NCBI GenBank assembly: GCA_033439295.1
Contig: JAVTLE010000015.1
Coordinates: forward strand, 682,001 to 746,000
Length of the DNA: 64,000 nt
DNA from: Deuterostichococcus epilithicus
Lineage: Eukaryota > Chlorophyta > Trebouxiophyceae > Prasiolales > Stichococcaceae
Reading direction: 5' to 3'
The stretch's first letter is position 1; each line of letters opens with the position of its first letter. Under the pieces are notes generated by a model that was not told where the DNA came from, ran no database searches, and was given only the letters and a program-made list of their open reading frames with translations. Below, piece by piece: positions 53,677-64,000 of this stretch. The position numbers and the translations under genes were made by a program.

Positions 53677-56600
53677 TCAGGCCATTGCCGCTGCGTCAGG
53701 GTGCTGCCGCTGCTGCTCAGCTGCCGCCATTGCTGCTGCTGGCATCTTCCCGAACTCTGAGCCGTCTGTGGAGGGCGCGCCTGCAGTCAGGACAGCAGCG
53801 CTGGTTGTACCTACACCGAAAGATCCCACACAGACCTGGTTGCAAAGAGTGAAACCAGCATCACAGTACGCCGGGCAGTGAATGTGCATACAAACCTGCT
53901 GGGTAGCCAGCGGGGTGGAACGCGGGGCGGCTGGTCAGGCCAAGCGCCTCGAACATGGCCAGGTCCTCAGAGCGCTCATTATTGGGCGTCGTCAGCAGCT
54001 TGTCGCCGTCAAAGATGCTGTTGGCGCCCGCCAGGAAGCACAGCGCCTGCACGATCGGGCGTGCATGTCTGAACTGCACTCCTGGTGAAATGCAATCCTC
54101 AACTGCATTCCCTGGTGCAGGTGCGCCGCCCCTGCCGGGCTCGGCAATCGCATGTGCAGTGGCATGCAGCGACTTCACACAGCAGGCGCGTGCGCACCGT
54201 CGCAACCCCCTCTGCGGCATACATTGTGGCACACAAAAGCCTCCACACCTGGTCTGCAAAAGAAAAGTTGAGGCGGCCGGCGGAAAGGCGGACGACCGAG
54301 CGCGGCATGGTGATCCGCGCCGTGGCAATGACCCGCGCCAGCTCCAGCCCGCTGACCGTCTCCCGTCCCTGTTGTTGCACGCTCCATATGTCAGGGTCAT
54401 GTCGAAACGGACGGCGCTTCCAGTGAGGCCAGTCTTACACGGACACAGTCGCCAAAGACTATCGTTGTGGGACGGTCTCCAGACACATGTGTGCCGCTGC
54501 TCGGGCTTGGCAAGCACGCAGCAGCAGCAGCAGCATCAGCAGCAGCGCGATGGCACGCACTTCCACGAGTGCATACCTCAAGCGGTGTGCCGGCCACCGC
54601 CACGAGCGCATTGATTGGCACGCTCTCAGGGTGCTCTGGCAGCGTCGCCAGCTGCACACAGAACCCAAGTGGTTCTGTCAGGCACGATCGTTGGTTCATC
54701 CGCCGGGGCAGAGTGACTTGGGGCATCGGAGCAACAAAGACACAGCATCTGCAGATCCAGTTGCATAGCCTCCGCAAGGGGCAGCCCACTGTGCAACATG
54801 CAGAATTCTCCAGGCGGCCTGACCTGGCCCAGAGTGGACACCCACCTTTGACTATCCAGTCGGCAGAGCCGAGACGCGATAGTGACAAGCAATGGAAGTC
54901 TGTGTGGGACTGCCATTGCATAAGCATTTACAGCGGGAGATGAGTTCAAGATGTGGCCAGCCTACCAAACCGAGACCCAAAGTGACCCCAAAACCCTGAC
55001 CTGGTGGATGAGGCCCACTCGATCCTTCTCCCCCTCGCCCAGGCCGATGATGCCACCAGCGCACACGCTCACGCCCGCCGCTCGCACCGCCGACAGTGTC
55101 GCGAGCCGGTCCTGCATCAGGACGACAGCAGTGCAGGAGTCAGCAGCAGCCTCGTCAATGGTGGACTGCCGCTCGCAACATAGCTGACACAAACGTGAAC
55201 ATGTATGCAGCAGGTCGACCGTCTCCTGGAACCACGATAGCTGCTGAGGCAGGGCAGCTGTTCCCGTACCAAAGATCAGTGGCAATCCAGTGCCGCACGG
55301 CTGGGCAGGCCCTCCTGGCGCACCCTATACTTGCAACTGGAGACAATATTGCTGTAGGACTCGGGGCTGGTGTCCTACATCATGGTGGTAGGTGGTGCCG
55401 AGGGTTCCAACACCCTCCATGCACCTCATACTTGCGACTGGAGGTGATCTTGCTGTAGAACTCGGGGCTGGTGTCCAGATTGTGGTTGTATGCGGACAGG
55501 CCCGCCGCCCGCAACTCCAGCGCCTGCTCCGGCGTCAGCATCCCCAGCGTCGTGCACACCTGCGGTCAGGGTTTCACGGCGTCAGGGTGTGAAGTTCCTG
55601 CGGTGTCAGCATCCCAGCATCGTGCACACCGGCAGGGGTGTCACTCAGGCGGCAGTTGACGGCACCCCCAGCGGCGCCCGCACAAAGCCTAAATGCTGAC
55701 GCGGTCGTGCTGAACACGGAACAACAGCGTCACCCGCCCGTCTGCTGCACCGCCACCACGCAGCAACGACGCATGGTCTGCTGGCTGCAAGGCAGTGAAT
55801 TCCAGGCTAGGTCGAAGCTTCAGACAGTGTCGGCGGTCCAGGCCAGCCAAAAATCGGATTCCTAACACTCGCCGCCCACCTCCATGTCCAGGCCGCGGAT
55901 GCGCTTGACCATGTCCAGCACGCGGCCCCACTGGCGCTGCCCCACCTGCGATGGGCCCCTCCAAGCGGCGCCCATGCAGAATCGCGTGCTTCCCGACGCC
56001 TTGGCGCGCAGCGCCGCCTGCGGTCTTAGCAGTGCTTTTTTGGTGCCTGTTGGCCGAGGCCCACCAGTTTTTGAGCGTCTTCGGATCCGGGCGCTGTGCC
56101 GCCACGCGAACATGCAGAGCGGCCATGCCGAGCTGCCCCAGCTGCTCAACCAGCTGGAGCAAGAGCAATGCCCAGAGGAACCGACCAAGGGGCATCGGCC
56201 AAGGGCAATGCCCAAGCTCGAGGATTTCCTTTGGGTTTGACAGCATAGCATCCCAGGCGCACCAGCAACCAGCAGGGGATTGGCACCAACGCTGAACTAG
56301 CGAGGGTACGGCGGCAAGCGGCAGAAGTGCTGCAGCAAGGTTGAGCCTGTCGGCTGAGGGTCCAAGCTGGGTTGCTGTGTGTGCAAGAGCTGGTAGGCGG
56401 ACCGCTGACCATGAGCGCTACCCCACTCAACCGGCATAGAGAAGGAATATCCCATCCCGAACAGGGGTCCTTTCTGAAGGAACAGAAAGGGCACCTGGTA
56501 CACTTCCTCCAGGTCCATGAGCTTTTCCGCCTTCATGCCAGTGGTCTTGCTCCAGGAGCTGCTCTGGGAGCAGTACGTGCACGTCTCTGGGCAGCCGCCC

Positions 56601-57263
56601 GTCTTGATGCTCAGCAGCGTGCACCGCTGTACCTGCGGGCGGCAGCGCGCGGGGCCTAACCCTCAGCATCAGCCATGCAGCATGCCTCTGCACAAGCTGC
56701 AGAACGCTTCCCACGACCGAGACAGACCGTCGCGCAGTGCACATTCCTCTGTGCACCACGCTGGGTGTACTGCGCACCATGCGAGGGTCGTTGTGCTGGC
56801 GGTGCACCGAAGCGGCGTGGAACACTAGGTCCAGCAGCGGCGCGTCATGGATCGCCGAGATCTCCTCCCGCCTGTTCAAGGGAAGCCACTCGTTTTCGCA
56901 TCTGTTCGACACGAGCCGTCATCTTGCCCGGACTAACCTTCGTTTGCACATGTGCAGAGGGAAATTATATTGCGCTGAGTTGCCGCGCGCGGGCATGCCA
57001 CATAGCAGCAGGGCAAGGAAGCCTCACGTCCAATCGTTGCGCACGGCGCCCAGATCCTTCCTCCAGTCGACGGTTGGCGGCCCGGCGGCTGCTAGATCCG
57101 GCAGCGGCTCCTCCGAAATCGGCTCAGGCACTGCTGCCTGCCTGCAGGCACATGTCGTGGAAATTGCCGTGCGCTGGATGCCTACAGCCAGCGCAGGCGC
57201 CACGTGCCTCAGCCGCGCCGAGCTGTTCTGCAGCAGGCGGCCCAGGGACGCTGCCAGCGCCAT
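53677..57263 (-). CDS. BIO2: biotin synthase (radical SAM), mitochondrial
   Basis: Inserts sulfur into dethiobiotin to form biotin, using a radical-SAM [4Fe-4S] cluster and a sacrificial iron-sulfur cluster. The ATG at 57263 opens [20 protein letters not shown], an Arg/Ser/Ala-rich presequence without acidic residues, then [15 protein letters not shown]. Next is [19 protein letters not shown]. The cluster motif [14 protein letters not shown] (CxxxCxxC) lies at about 56560-56600. Then come [39 protein letters not shown] (about 55530-55560), [25 protein letters not shown] (about 55040), [36 protein letters not shown], and [20 protein letters not shown]. The last exon (53780-53677) joins in phase 1 as [20 protein letters not shown] and ends at a stop at 53679-53677. 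All BioB motifs are present. Confidence 0.9.
55326..55375 (-). repeat. duplicated 3' edge of a biotin synthase exon
   Basis: About 50 bases match 55428-55476, the 3' end of the exon encoding [19 protein letters not shown], with a period of about 101 bases and roughly 80% identity. The copy lies in the downstream intron on the gene's strand. In it some codons become stops (for example the TTGCTGTAG region), so it is not a usable exon. Confidence 0.65.
55601..55631 (-). repeat. duplicated 5' edge of the same biotin synthase exon
   Basis: Matches 55530-55561 (encoding [10 protein letters not shown]) in the upstream intron on the gene's strand, about 70 bases away. It has a one-base deletion that shifts the frame, and it lacks an AG directly before GTGTGC. 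Confidence 0.6.
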
Positions 57264-57889
57264 GCCGACGCGGAACCGAGCCTCAGATCGCCGGACGGTG
57301 ACCTTGGCAAGCGGTCTACAAAAGCAGGGGGCCGCAAGATCCGGCTTGACGAAGCAAATGGTATGACAGACCGGTGTCCGATCGGCTGCAATATGCCGAT
57401 ATGGCGTTCTGCCCAAGACAGGACCGCTTGCGCGGATTTTTACCCAATTCTATTTTTTTCGCGTCCCTGGGTCTTTCGGTTCGACTCCCTTTCCTGCGCG
57501 GTCAGCCGGTCGCAAGCAGTATACACGGCTGCAGTCGGGTCGCATAGCTCTGAGAAGCACCGTTGAGCTGCTCGCTATCACACGTATCAGCGCGTACAAG
57601 CAGCGTCCCGCAAATCCGCGCTATCTGGCCGTGTGGTATGTGGTGATGGTACTATTTTGTAATTTTCATTAGCTTTGCACACACGGCTGTTGAGAGTGCG
57701 CAGATTCTTGGCTCTCTCTGCTATTCCGCTTGCTGATCCAGTACCTATCCGTCCACAGCTGGACCAACGTGTGTTGTAAGTCTGTTGCACGCTCGAGGCC
57801 ACAAACTGCCTGGACACAAGGCGCAGGCAGTCCTGCCGGGGGCAGTGGACAATGGCGCCGCATTGACGGCTTCACGGACTGGCTCAACC
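57264..57889. promoter_or_regulatory. divergent promoter region, biotin synthase / hydroxylase-family gene
   Basis: 626 bases between divergent starts. Contains T-rich tracts near 57440-57460 and an AT-rich patch at about 57645-57680, the sort of composition expected near transcription starts here. No specific motif is recognised. Confidence 0.4.
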
Positions 57890-60431
57890 ATGGAGGTCCT
57901 GACGCCGTCCGCTATCGTGACCGGCATGGGATGCGCGGCACGCAGCCTCGGCTTCGGCAATGGCGGCGGCGGCGCATGGCGCTTCCTGTCGCCCTTCCCG
58001 CTGTATGGCGGTGGCTTCATGACAGCGCTAATGCAGGTGAGCTGATTGACCTTCCTCTTTCCTGTTTGACGGTGGCTGTGTTGCTGGTGGCCATGTTCCG
58101 AGAGCACAGTTGGCCAAGCAGAACCGCTGGCAGCGCCGGCGGCACAGGGAGCACCATTTGAGCTCAAAACCAATGGTGATTCAACGAACAGTTGTCCAAG
58201 GACTGGCGAGGGTAGAGTCTCGAACTTGTTGCCCTCATGCCCAGGTGATGCTCATATACTATGGCGGGGCGTTTTTGCTGCACTATGCTGCGCCGCGGCT
58301 GCTGCCGGTGCAGAGCATTCAGGTCGGCAGCCGGCGCCCGGGGCAGGTCCGGCAGGAGGCCCTCAACAGCCTAGGTGAGTGGCGCCAGCTGCGGCGCGTA
58401 CTGGCTGCAATGTCGTTTTGTGAGCGTAAGGGCTGCGAGTCAGTGGGCAGCTCGAGACAGTGCAATGAACCACGGACACATGCTGTCCGAGCATGCAAGC
58501 AGGGGGCAGCAAGCCAGGCGCGCAGCACCCAGCAGCGTTCACTGCATGGCAACACGCAGCGCCCGACACTCAGTGGCAGCGTCTGAAGCATTGAGCGGCA
58601 GGCTGGGGTTGACAGTATGGAGCTGCCCGCCTGCTTCGCGGGAGGTGAGGGAGGTAGCCGAGGGGTGTCTCCGGCAGTCTGACGATGCAGTGTACCCCCC
58701 TTGATTGTTCAGGTGCCGTCACCGTCAAGGCGGCAGTCCTCACCGTCGTGGAGACGCTGCACAGCGACGGCTTTGGCAGAATGTACACCGGCTGGCCGCG
58801 GGGCTGGGCTGAGGTGCGTGACCCTCGCTGCATCCAGTCCTTCCAGTGTGCACTGTGCATTGCAAGTCTGACGCACGCGAGGCGGTGTCAGTGTTGGGGG
58901 AACGCTGCGGGCGAGGCACGCCGCGGAGCAGGCCGGCCAAGGCAGGACGTTTGCATGTAAGGATGTTGCAATCCCTCCTGCAATCAATCAGAAGATGCAT
59001 GCCGCAGCCAGACTGCAGCACGTGCATCAACATCGCGATGCAGATGTCTGCCAATCTGTTTTCCGCGCAGTGGGCGTACATTGTGTTCACAATCGTGGCG
59101 CTGGACTACCTGCATGACGCCTGGTTCTACTGGATGCACCGGCTGCTGCACTGGAAGCCCATCTTCCGCCACATCCACTACGTCCACCACCAGTGCGTCT
59201 AGCAGTGCCTTCCCGCTCAAGCACTGCCTGACCTCTCCTGGCCTGACGTGTGCCTCCCAGGCACCGGCCTGCTTGGTGTCCGGGCAGGGGGCTGTGGCTG
59301 TGGCGCAGAGCATCGCCTGCCCCAGTGTTCATCTGCTGCAGCTGAATGCCATGCCAAATGTGTAGAGCGGGCGGGCCACTGTCCGTACTGCGCCAGACAC
59401 GACGTGCCCCAGCCGTCGTTGCAACACCGCCCAGACACACACCAGTGCGACATACACAAACCATCCCGCCTGCAGGTCCGCGGTGCCGACGGCATTTGCA
59501 GGGTACAGCTTCCACATTTTGGAGGCAGCACTGGTCTTTGCAGACTACATCATCGAGATATTCCTGTTCCCCATCCACGCGGGGCTGCACCGCGCGTACC
59601 ACCTGTTGACCACGCTCATACACCTAGGTGCGTCTGATCTGTGCTTTGCTTTTTTGGCCCATTTCAACTTACAAAGACGATATGATAGATGTTGATGGAT
59701 TATCTGCATCTGCATCCCGCACCCGCAGCGGCTTGTTTTGTGACTTTTGTGAAAACATGAGCGGGCAATTGCAGCGTGGGCACGTGCTGGTACTGCTCCT
59801 GCCCTGCCATGCAGCACAGTCTATCGGGGAAGCCTCTTCTGCCTCTGAAGTGGAGCTCCGGCCACGGAAGCTCTATTGTGCTTCGGCCCTGCGACATGTG
59901 CCAACTGCACAACTGCGCCGGCTGCAGGCGGGCACGCGGGCTACGAAATGGCGCCGCTGGTGCCCACAGTCGAGGCTGTCGTCTGGGCGCTCATGTCGCG
60001 TGGCGCCCCCGCGACGGGGCTCAACACCGTGAAGCACCACGACATGCACCACCGCTTCAATCGCTTCCACTTCTCGCTGTACTTTACGCACTGGGACCGC
60101 TGGTGGGTCGCCTGTCTCCGTCGCCATGCAAGGCGCTCCTTGTGCTCTTCGCTGCTGTCGCTGCACTGCATGCACTAGAACCGCTGGTGGATTGCCGTCT
60201 CTGGCTTCATTCACGGACAGTGTCATCGCCCGTGCTTTGCTCTGGACCCTGCAGTTGCTGCCGACCTGTGTGTGGCGATGGCTGCGCCGCCCTGCTTTGC
60301 TGTTCGAGTCCATTGATGCTGTCGGCCTCAGCGGCGCAAACTTTTTTGCCGCAAGCAGGTGCGGCACGGAACACCCGCTGTACGTCCACCGCACGCTGTG
60401 GAGCAGGGTCAGGATTACAGAAGACGAATGA
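57890..60431 (+). CDS. fatty acid hydroxylase / sterol desaturase family membrane protein
   Basis: Di-iron membrane oxygenase family acting on lipids or sterols. The ATG at 57890 leads to MEVLTPSAIVTGMGCAARSL, then exons VMLIYYGGAFLLHYAAPRLL (from 58244), AVTVKAAVLTVVETLHSDGF (from 58713), and WAYIVFTIVALDYLHDAWFY followed by WMHRLLHWKPIFRHIHYVHH (about 59070-59190). Then FHILEAALVFADYIIEIFLF (from about 59510), and KHHDMHHRFNRFHFSLYFTH followed by WDRW (about 60030-60102), joined in phase 2 to CGTEHPLYVHRTL at 60360. The stop is TGA at 60429-60431. The three histidine boxes (HRLLH, HYVHH, HDMHH) fit the HxxxH / HxxHH / HxxHH pattern. Four hydrophobic stretches are visible. C5-desaturase, wax/alkane or other lipid hydroxylase roles cannot be told apart. 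An in-frame ATG at 57785 would add 35 residues. Confidence 0.82.
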
Positions 60432-61142
60432 TGGCAGCCACAATTATAGCAGAGAGGGGCAGGCGAAGTTTTCACAGGCTGGTAGCGGGAGAGCATATCG
60501 TTACGAACGAGATTACGGAGACCCTAGGCTGTGGCACCGGCCGCGCCCTGTCCATTCGTATAGGCAGCTGAAACCCAGAGCTTCAATTGTTGGGAATGGC
60601 AAAAGTGATTCAGAACATATGGGATTCTTCCCGATTGTCGCATGGCCGTTATGACTAGTTGACTGTTAGATGGGACTAGGCAGGTGACGCCTGCAGCACA
60701 GACATCCTGCAGCACAGGCTCTCTCCGGAATTGCACCTCGGTATGGGCGGCTTGAAAGGTGCAGGACGTTTACCTTGCTTGCTACACTTGCATACTGAAG
60801 CCGTAAATGCTGTGTGAAAGCAAAAGTCTACTCGAAAACCTATGCTACTCTGCTTTGGGTGGAGGCGGCGGAATGCATCTCCACACACCAGTCACAAGGC
60901 AGGCAGACCTGAGTTTCAAGCATGCCCACAGCATCCTCCACACTGCTGCACTGAGGACGCAGGCTTTTCATTGTGCTCAGTCATTAGTCATTGTTCGAGC
61001 TTGTTGTCAAGAGCTGCCGCTCCCAAGAGCCGCGCTGAGAGGGCTGCACCCTAAAGCTCGGTGTCTGGCACGCCCACCATCATCAGGGTTGCTCTCCGCC
61101 TCGCAGCAGCTGTGTGCCGCAAGTGCCATCCTTGACAGTGCT
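60432..61142. other. convergent intergenic region, no gene seen
   Basis: 711 bases between the hydroxylase-family gene and the 3' end of the minus-strand coiled-coil gene. No supported ORF. Confidence 0.35.
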
Positions 61143-63984
61143 TCACTCCCCTGCAGGAGCCCCCAGAGCTTCGATCCAAGGGCCGCCCAGGCACCCCGCC
61201 AGAGCGCCGTCACAGGTGCCGCCGCGCCACCGCCGACATTGGCTTGCGCGACGACTTTGCGGCCGCCGCCGCAGCGGCGGCCGCGGCGGGGTGCGGGCCA
61301 GCGCCGCCGCAGCCGCGCCGCTGCTGCGCGCTGGGGTGACTGCCACGCCGGTGCCAGCGCTGGCGCCGCCTGGCGTCCTCGGCTGGTGGTGGTGGTGGGT
61401 GGTGGGTCGCAGCGCCGCGCCAGACGCCCGGGCTCGCGCCGCTGACTCGCGGTCACACCAAGCCGCCAGCTCGCGCGAGAGGTGCGCAAGGTCAGGCGCC
61501 AGACTCCGAGCATGCGCGCCCATTTTAACAGACACGTAGCTGATCTGCGCAGACAGGAATGGTAGGCAGGTAATCGTCTGAAGATCGGGTGCGGCTCGAT
61601 GCACCAGCTTCAGCAACGGCTTGCCCGATCCCATTACGACCCGCGGGCTTGTGCGCTGCACCGCAGACTCGAGGAGCCGTCATGCCACAGGGACGCCTCC
61701 TCCAATCGGCTCCGCTGCAGTGGGGCTGGGCCGGCACACGCGCAGGAGCTCCGCGGGAGGCGGCCGCAGCGGGGGGTGCGCAGGGCATGCAGGTGCTCAC
61801 CCTAAGCGGTGGTGGCAGCGGCAGCAGCCAGGGCATTGCCCACAACGAAACCCTCCCCCGCAGCCGGCAGCAGCAACATATGGCGGCACGGAAGGAGACA
61901 AGGGTTCGGTTTTCAGAGCGCACGTAGCGGAACATGGTGTCGTTGACTGCCTGCACCGAGTCCAGCTCCGCCTCCGCGGCCCGGCAGTTGTCCGCCGCCT
62001 GCACGCAAAAATCAGAAGTGACAGCTCAGACGGGTGCTGATTGCAGCGCACGAGGCCATGCATCACGCCACACAGACAGCTCCTGCAGGTCTCTTTGTGG
62101 TCCTTGACTCTGCTTGCCACCCTCACATATCGGCCCCTCGCACACGGGAAAGCCCAGCTGCCACAGGGCAGGTTTCGCATCCCAGGAGACGGTCGCCCAC
62201 CTGAGCGCGCTGCGCGTCCATGTGGCGCGCGGCATTTTGCGCCGACGTTGCCCCAGCGCGCGCCTGCGCTGCCATGGCGGCGGCCGTCTCCTGCGCCTGC
62301 TCTGCGGCATGGGCCTGCAGCGCCACAACAAGACGGTTCCGGCGTCAAATGATGAGCTTGGCCAGTGTTGCCAAGCGCCACCGCGAACACACAGACAGAG
62401 CCATAGTGCAGGGCTCCTACAAAGCTACTGTGCACCAGCAGCCAGCTTGAACTGCAACAGATAACGGGCCAAAGCATCCGGTGTAGAGCAGCTAGCACAC
62501 GAGAGGCTAGTCATCTGCGCATGGCCTGACCGAACCACACCCGGGCTTCCGCAGCGTCAGAGCGCGCCGCGGCGTCAGCCGCCGCCCGGGTCGCCTCCGC
62601 CTCCGCCGCCTCCAGTCCCCGCTCTCGCGCCGCCGCTGCCGCGGACTCGTCCGCCGCCCGCCCCAGGGCCGCAGCCAGCTTCTCGGCAGCCGCCTGCCTT
62701 GCCGCCTCCGTCGCCTCCGCGGCCTGCCGCCTGTCGGACTCCTGCTGCCGCTCCGCCCTCGCCAGATGCTCTGCCGCTTCCGCCTTTGCCGCCGCCAGCT
62801 CCTCTGCAGCTTGCCGCCGCATGTTGGTCAGCTGCTCCTCGGCGGCGTCCCTCGCAGCGGCCACGGCCCCGGCCGATGCAGCTTCCGCCGCCTCCAGCTG
62901 CCCCTGCAGCTCCCGAATGCGGGCGGCGAGCACGCTCTGTGCGCCGGCGGCGGTCGCGGCCTGTGCCGTCGTGGCCGCCGCCGCCCTCCCGCCGCCGCAC
63001 CTGCAGTTGTGACCAGACTTTGCATCAGATCTCTCGCCAGCACATCCGGCATGGTGGCACCCACAGCCGCAGCAGTCCCCACCGACTTGCTTGAGCGTCC
63101 ATCCAAAAAATTCTCTTGGCCAGATCGTCCTGCTGCAAGGCCTTCTCCGGCGCTCGACACACATCCTGCCCTGCTTGAGCACCACCTTGACCAGCGACAT
63201 GCGTTTCTTACGAGTAGGCACTGTCGGCCAGGCATGCGTGACGATTCGCGTCTCTGGCAGCGCACCTCAGCTGCGAGCTCCGCCTCGAGCTCCTTGATGC
63301 GCTTTTCAGCGTCCAGCGCCGCCTGCGCCGCCCACTTCGCGTGCTTCCGCAGCTGCGCCATCTCCTGCGCTGCTGCCGCTGGCACCTCGTCCGCCGCCGC
63401 CTGCCGAGCCTCTGCCGCCGCTTCCGCGCCGGCGCGGGCGGCGTCGGCGGCCGCCCGCACCTCCGCCGCCTCCGCGTGCGCCGCCGCGAGCTGCTCGTCG
63501 CCCTGCTCGCACCGGGCCTGCAAGTGCGCTGCCGAGCGATGGGCAAAGACCCTGGCAGAAAGACTCCAGGTGCGGTACAGACCGAACTGACGCCCGCACC
63601 ATGAGGAAGCATGGCAAAACCACGGCGGCCTTGGGCGATGTGTTGAAGCGTTGAGCGATGGCGTCTCAGGTCACTGCAGCAACACAGCAATTTCCAACGG
63701 GCAGCGGCACTGGCTGCAGGTTTGGCCTCCTCTTGCCCCGCACTAGGCTGTGTAATGCCGACCCTGCACCCTACGACCTTATCAATTTCGACGGGGTCCT
63801 TGTCAATATGCAGAGCAACCAGGTCATCAGAGTCTACCACAATCAGTACCTTGAGTGCGTCCAGCTCCTGCGTCTGCGCCTGCAGCCGCCGGCTGCCGGC
63901 CTGGACCGACCCCTCGAGCTGCAGGTGTGTGCACACGGAGAGCTTTAGGGCCGAGAGGAGACACAGCTTGGCATCCTCGGACAT
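61143..63984 (-). CDS. alanine-rich coiled-coil protein, function unknown
   Basis: A minus-strand multi-exon gene made almost wholly of Ala/Glu/Gln/Arg heptad-like helix. The exon near 63984-63830 reads MSEDAKLCLLSALKL and, after a GT donor-like point, ...LQAQTQELDALK. The exon near 63517-63266 reads CEQGDEQLAAAHAEAAEVRA then AQEMAQLRKHAKWAAQ and RIKELEAELAAE. The exon near 62950-62520 reads IRELQGQLEAAEAASAGAV then EAAEHLARAERQQESDRRQA. Others at about 62320-62205 (AHAAEQAQETAAAMAAQA) and 62000-61915 (AADNCRAAEAELDSVQAVND then RYVRSENRTL). The last is about 61550 on (SYVSVKMGAHARSLAPDLAH) and grows low-complexity before a stop at 61143. The ATG at 63984 may be the true start, but it is 16 bases from the window edge, so the gene may begin outside. 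No motor or other catalytic domain is visible. The C-terminal frame is uncertain. Confidence 0.6.
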
Positions 63985-64000
63985 AATGTTGCTGCACTGT

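Overview
The window looks like nuclear DNA of a GC-rich unicellular green alga, probably related to the trebouxiophytes (Chlorella/Coccomyxa type). The reasons are dense short-intron genes on both strands, strong third-position GC, Ala/Pro/Gln-rich low-complexity stretches, and plant-type families: a SHAQKF-class MYB with a REVEILLE/CCA1-like PRPKRK block, a VAS1/ISS1-like aminotransferase, plant-type biotin synthase and glutathione synthetase, and a PPR protein. Exon models were built by eye from homology, splice sites and phase. No transcript data were available.

Layout, left to right. 1-416 (-): 5' end of a glutathione synthetase gene. 684-3053 and 3865-5931 (+): a tandem pair of F-box proteins with an FBXO2/FBXO6-type FBA substrate domain. 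6928-7492 (+): a small lysine-rich protein. 7576-13579 (+): a PPR protein. 14238-16774 (-): a mitochondrial carrier. 17335-35286 (+): an extraordinary cobalamin-dependent methionine synthase. 35785-39501 (+): a VAS1/ISS1-like PLP aminotransferase. 40328-42352 (-): a membrane-anchored or secreted alpha/beta hydrolase. 44069-46311 (+): a tafazzin-like acyltransferase. 47933-53267 (-): a MYB/REVEILLE-like transcription factor. 53677-57263 (-): biotin synthase. 57890-60431 (+): a fatty-acid-hydroxylase/sterol-desaturase-family membrane enzyme. 61143-63984 (-): an Ala-rich coiled-coil protein.

The main discovery is the methionine synthase. Its homocysteine-binding and folate-binding modules are present twice, in frame, ahead of a single B12-binding and reactivation half. 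The model has 44 exons and about 2,254 residues, against roughly 1,230 for an ordinary MetH. Both copies keep the zinc-cysteine and folate-site motifs. All exon phases join across the copy boundary, the first copy has no stop codon and the second has no start codon. Some exons of the two copies are almost identical down to synonymous sites, while their introns are unrelated.

A second theme is gene structure. In at least five places the end of an exon, often with its splice site, has been copied nearby within the adjoining intron. Several introns use GC instead of GT donors, clustered in the aminotransferase gene. Functional links are loose: methionine synthase (makes Met) lies next to an aminotransferase family that can consume Met in plants, and biotin, B12, folate and glutathione metabolism are represented, but there is no operon-like organisation.
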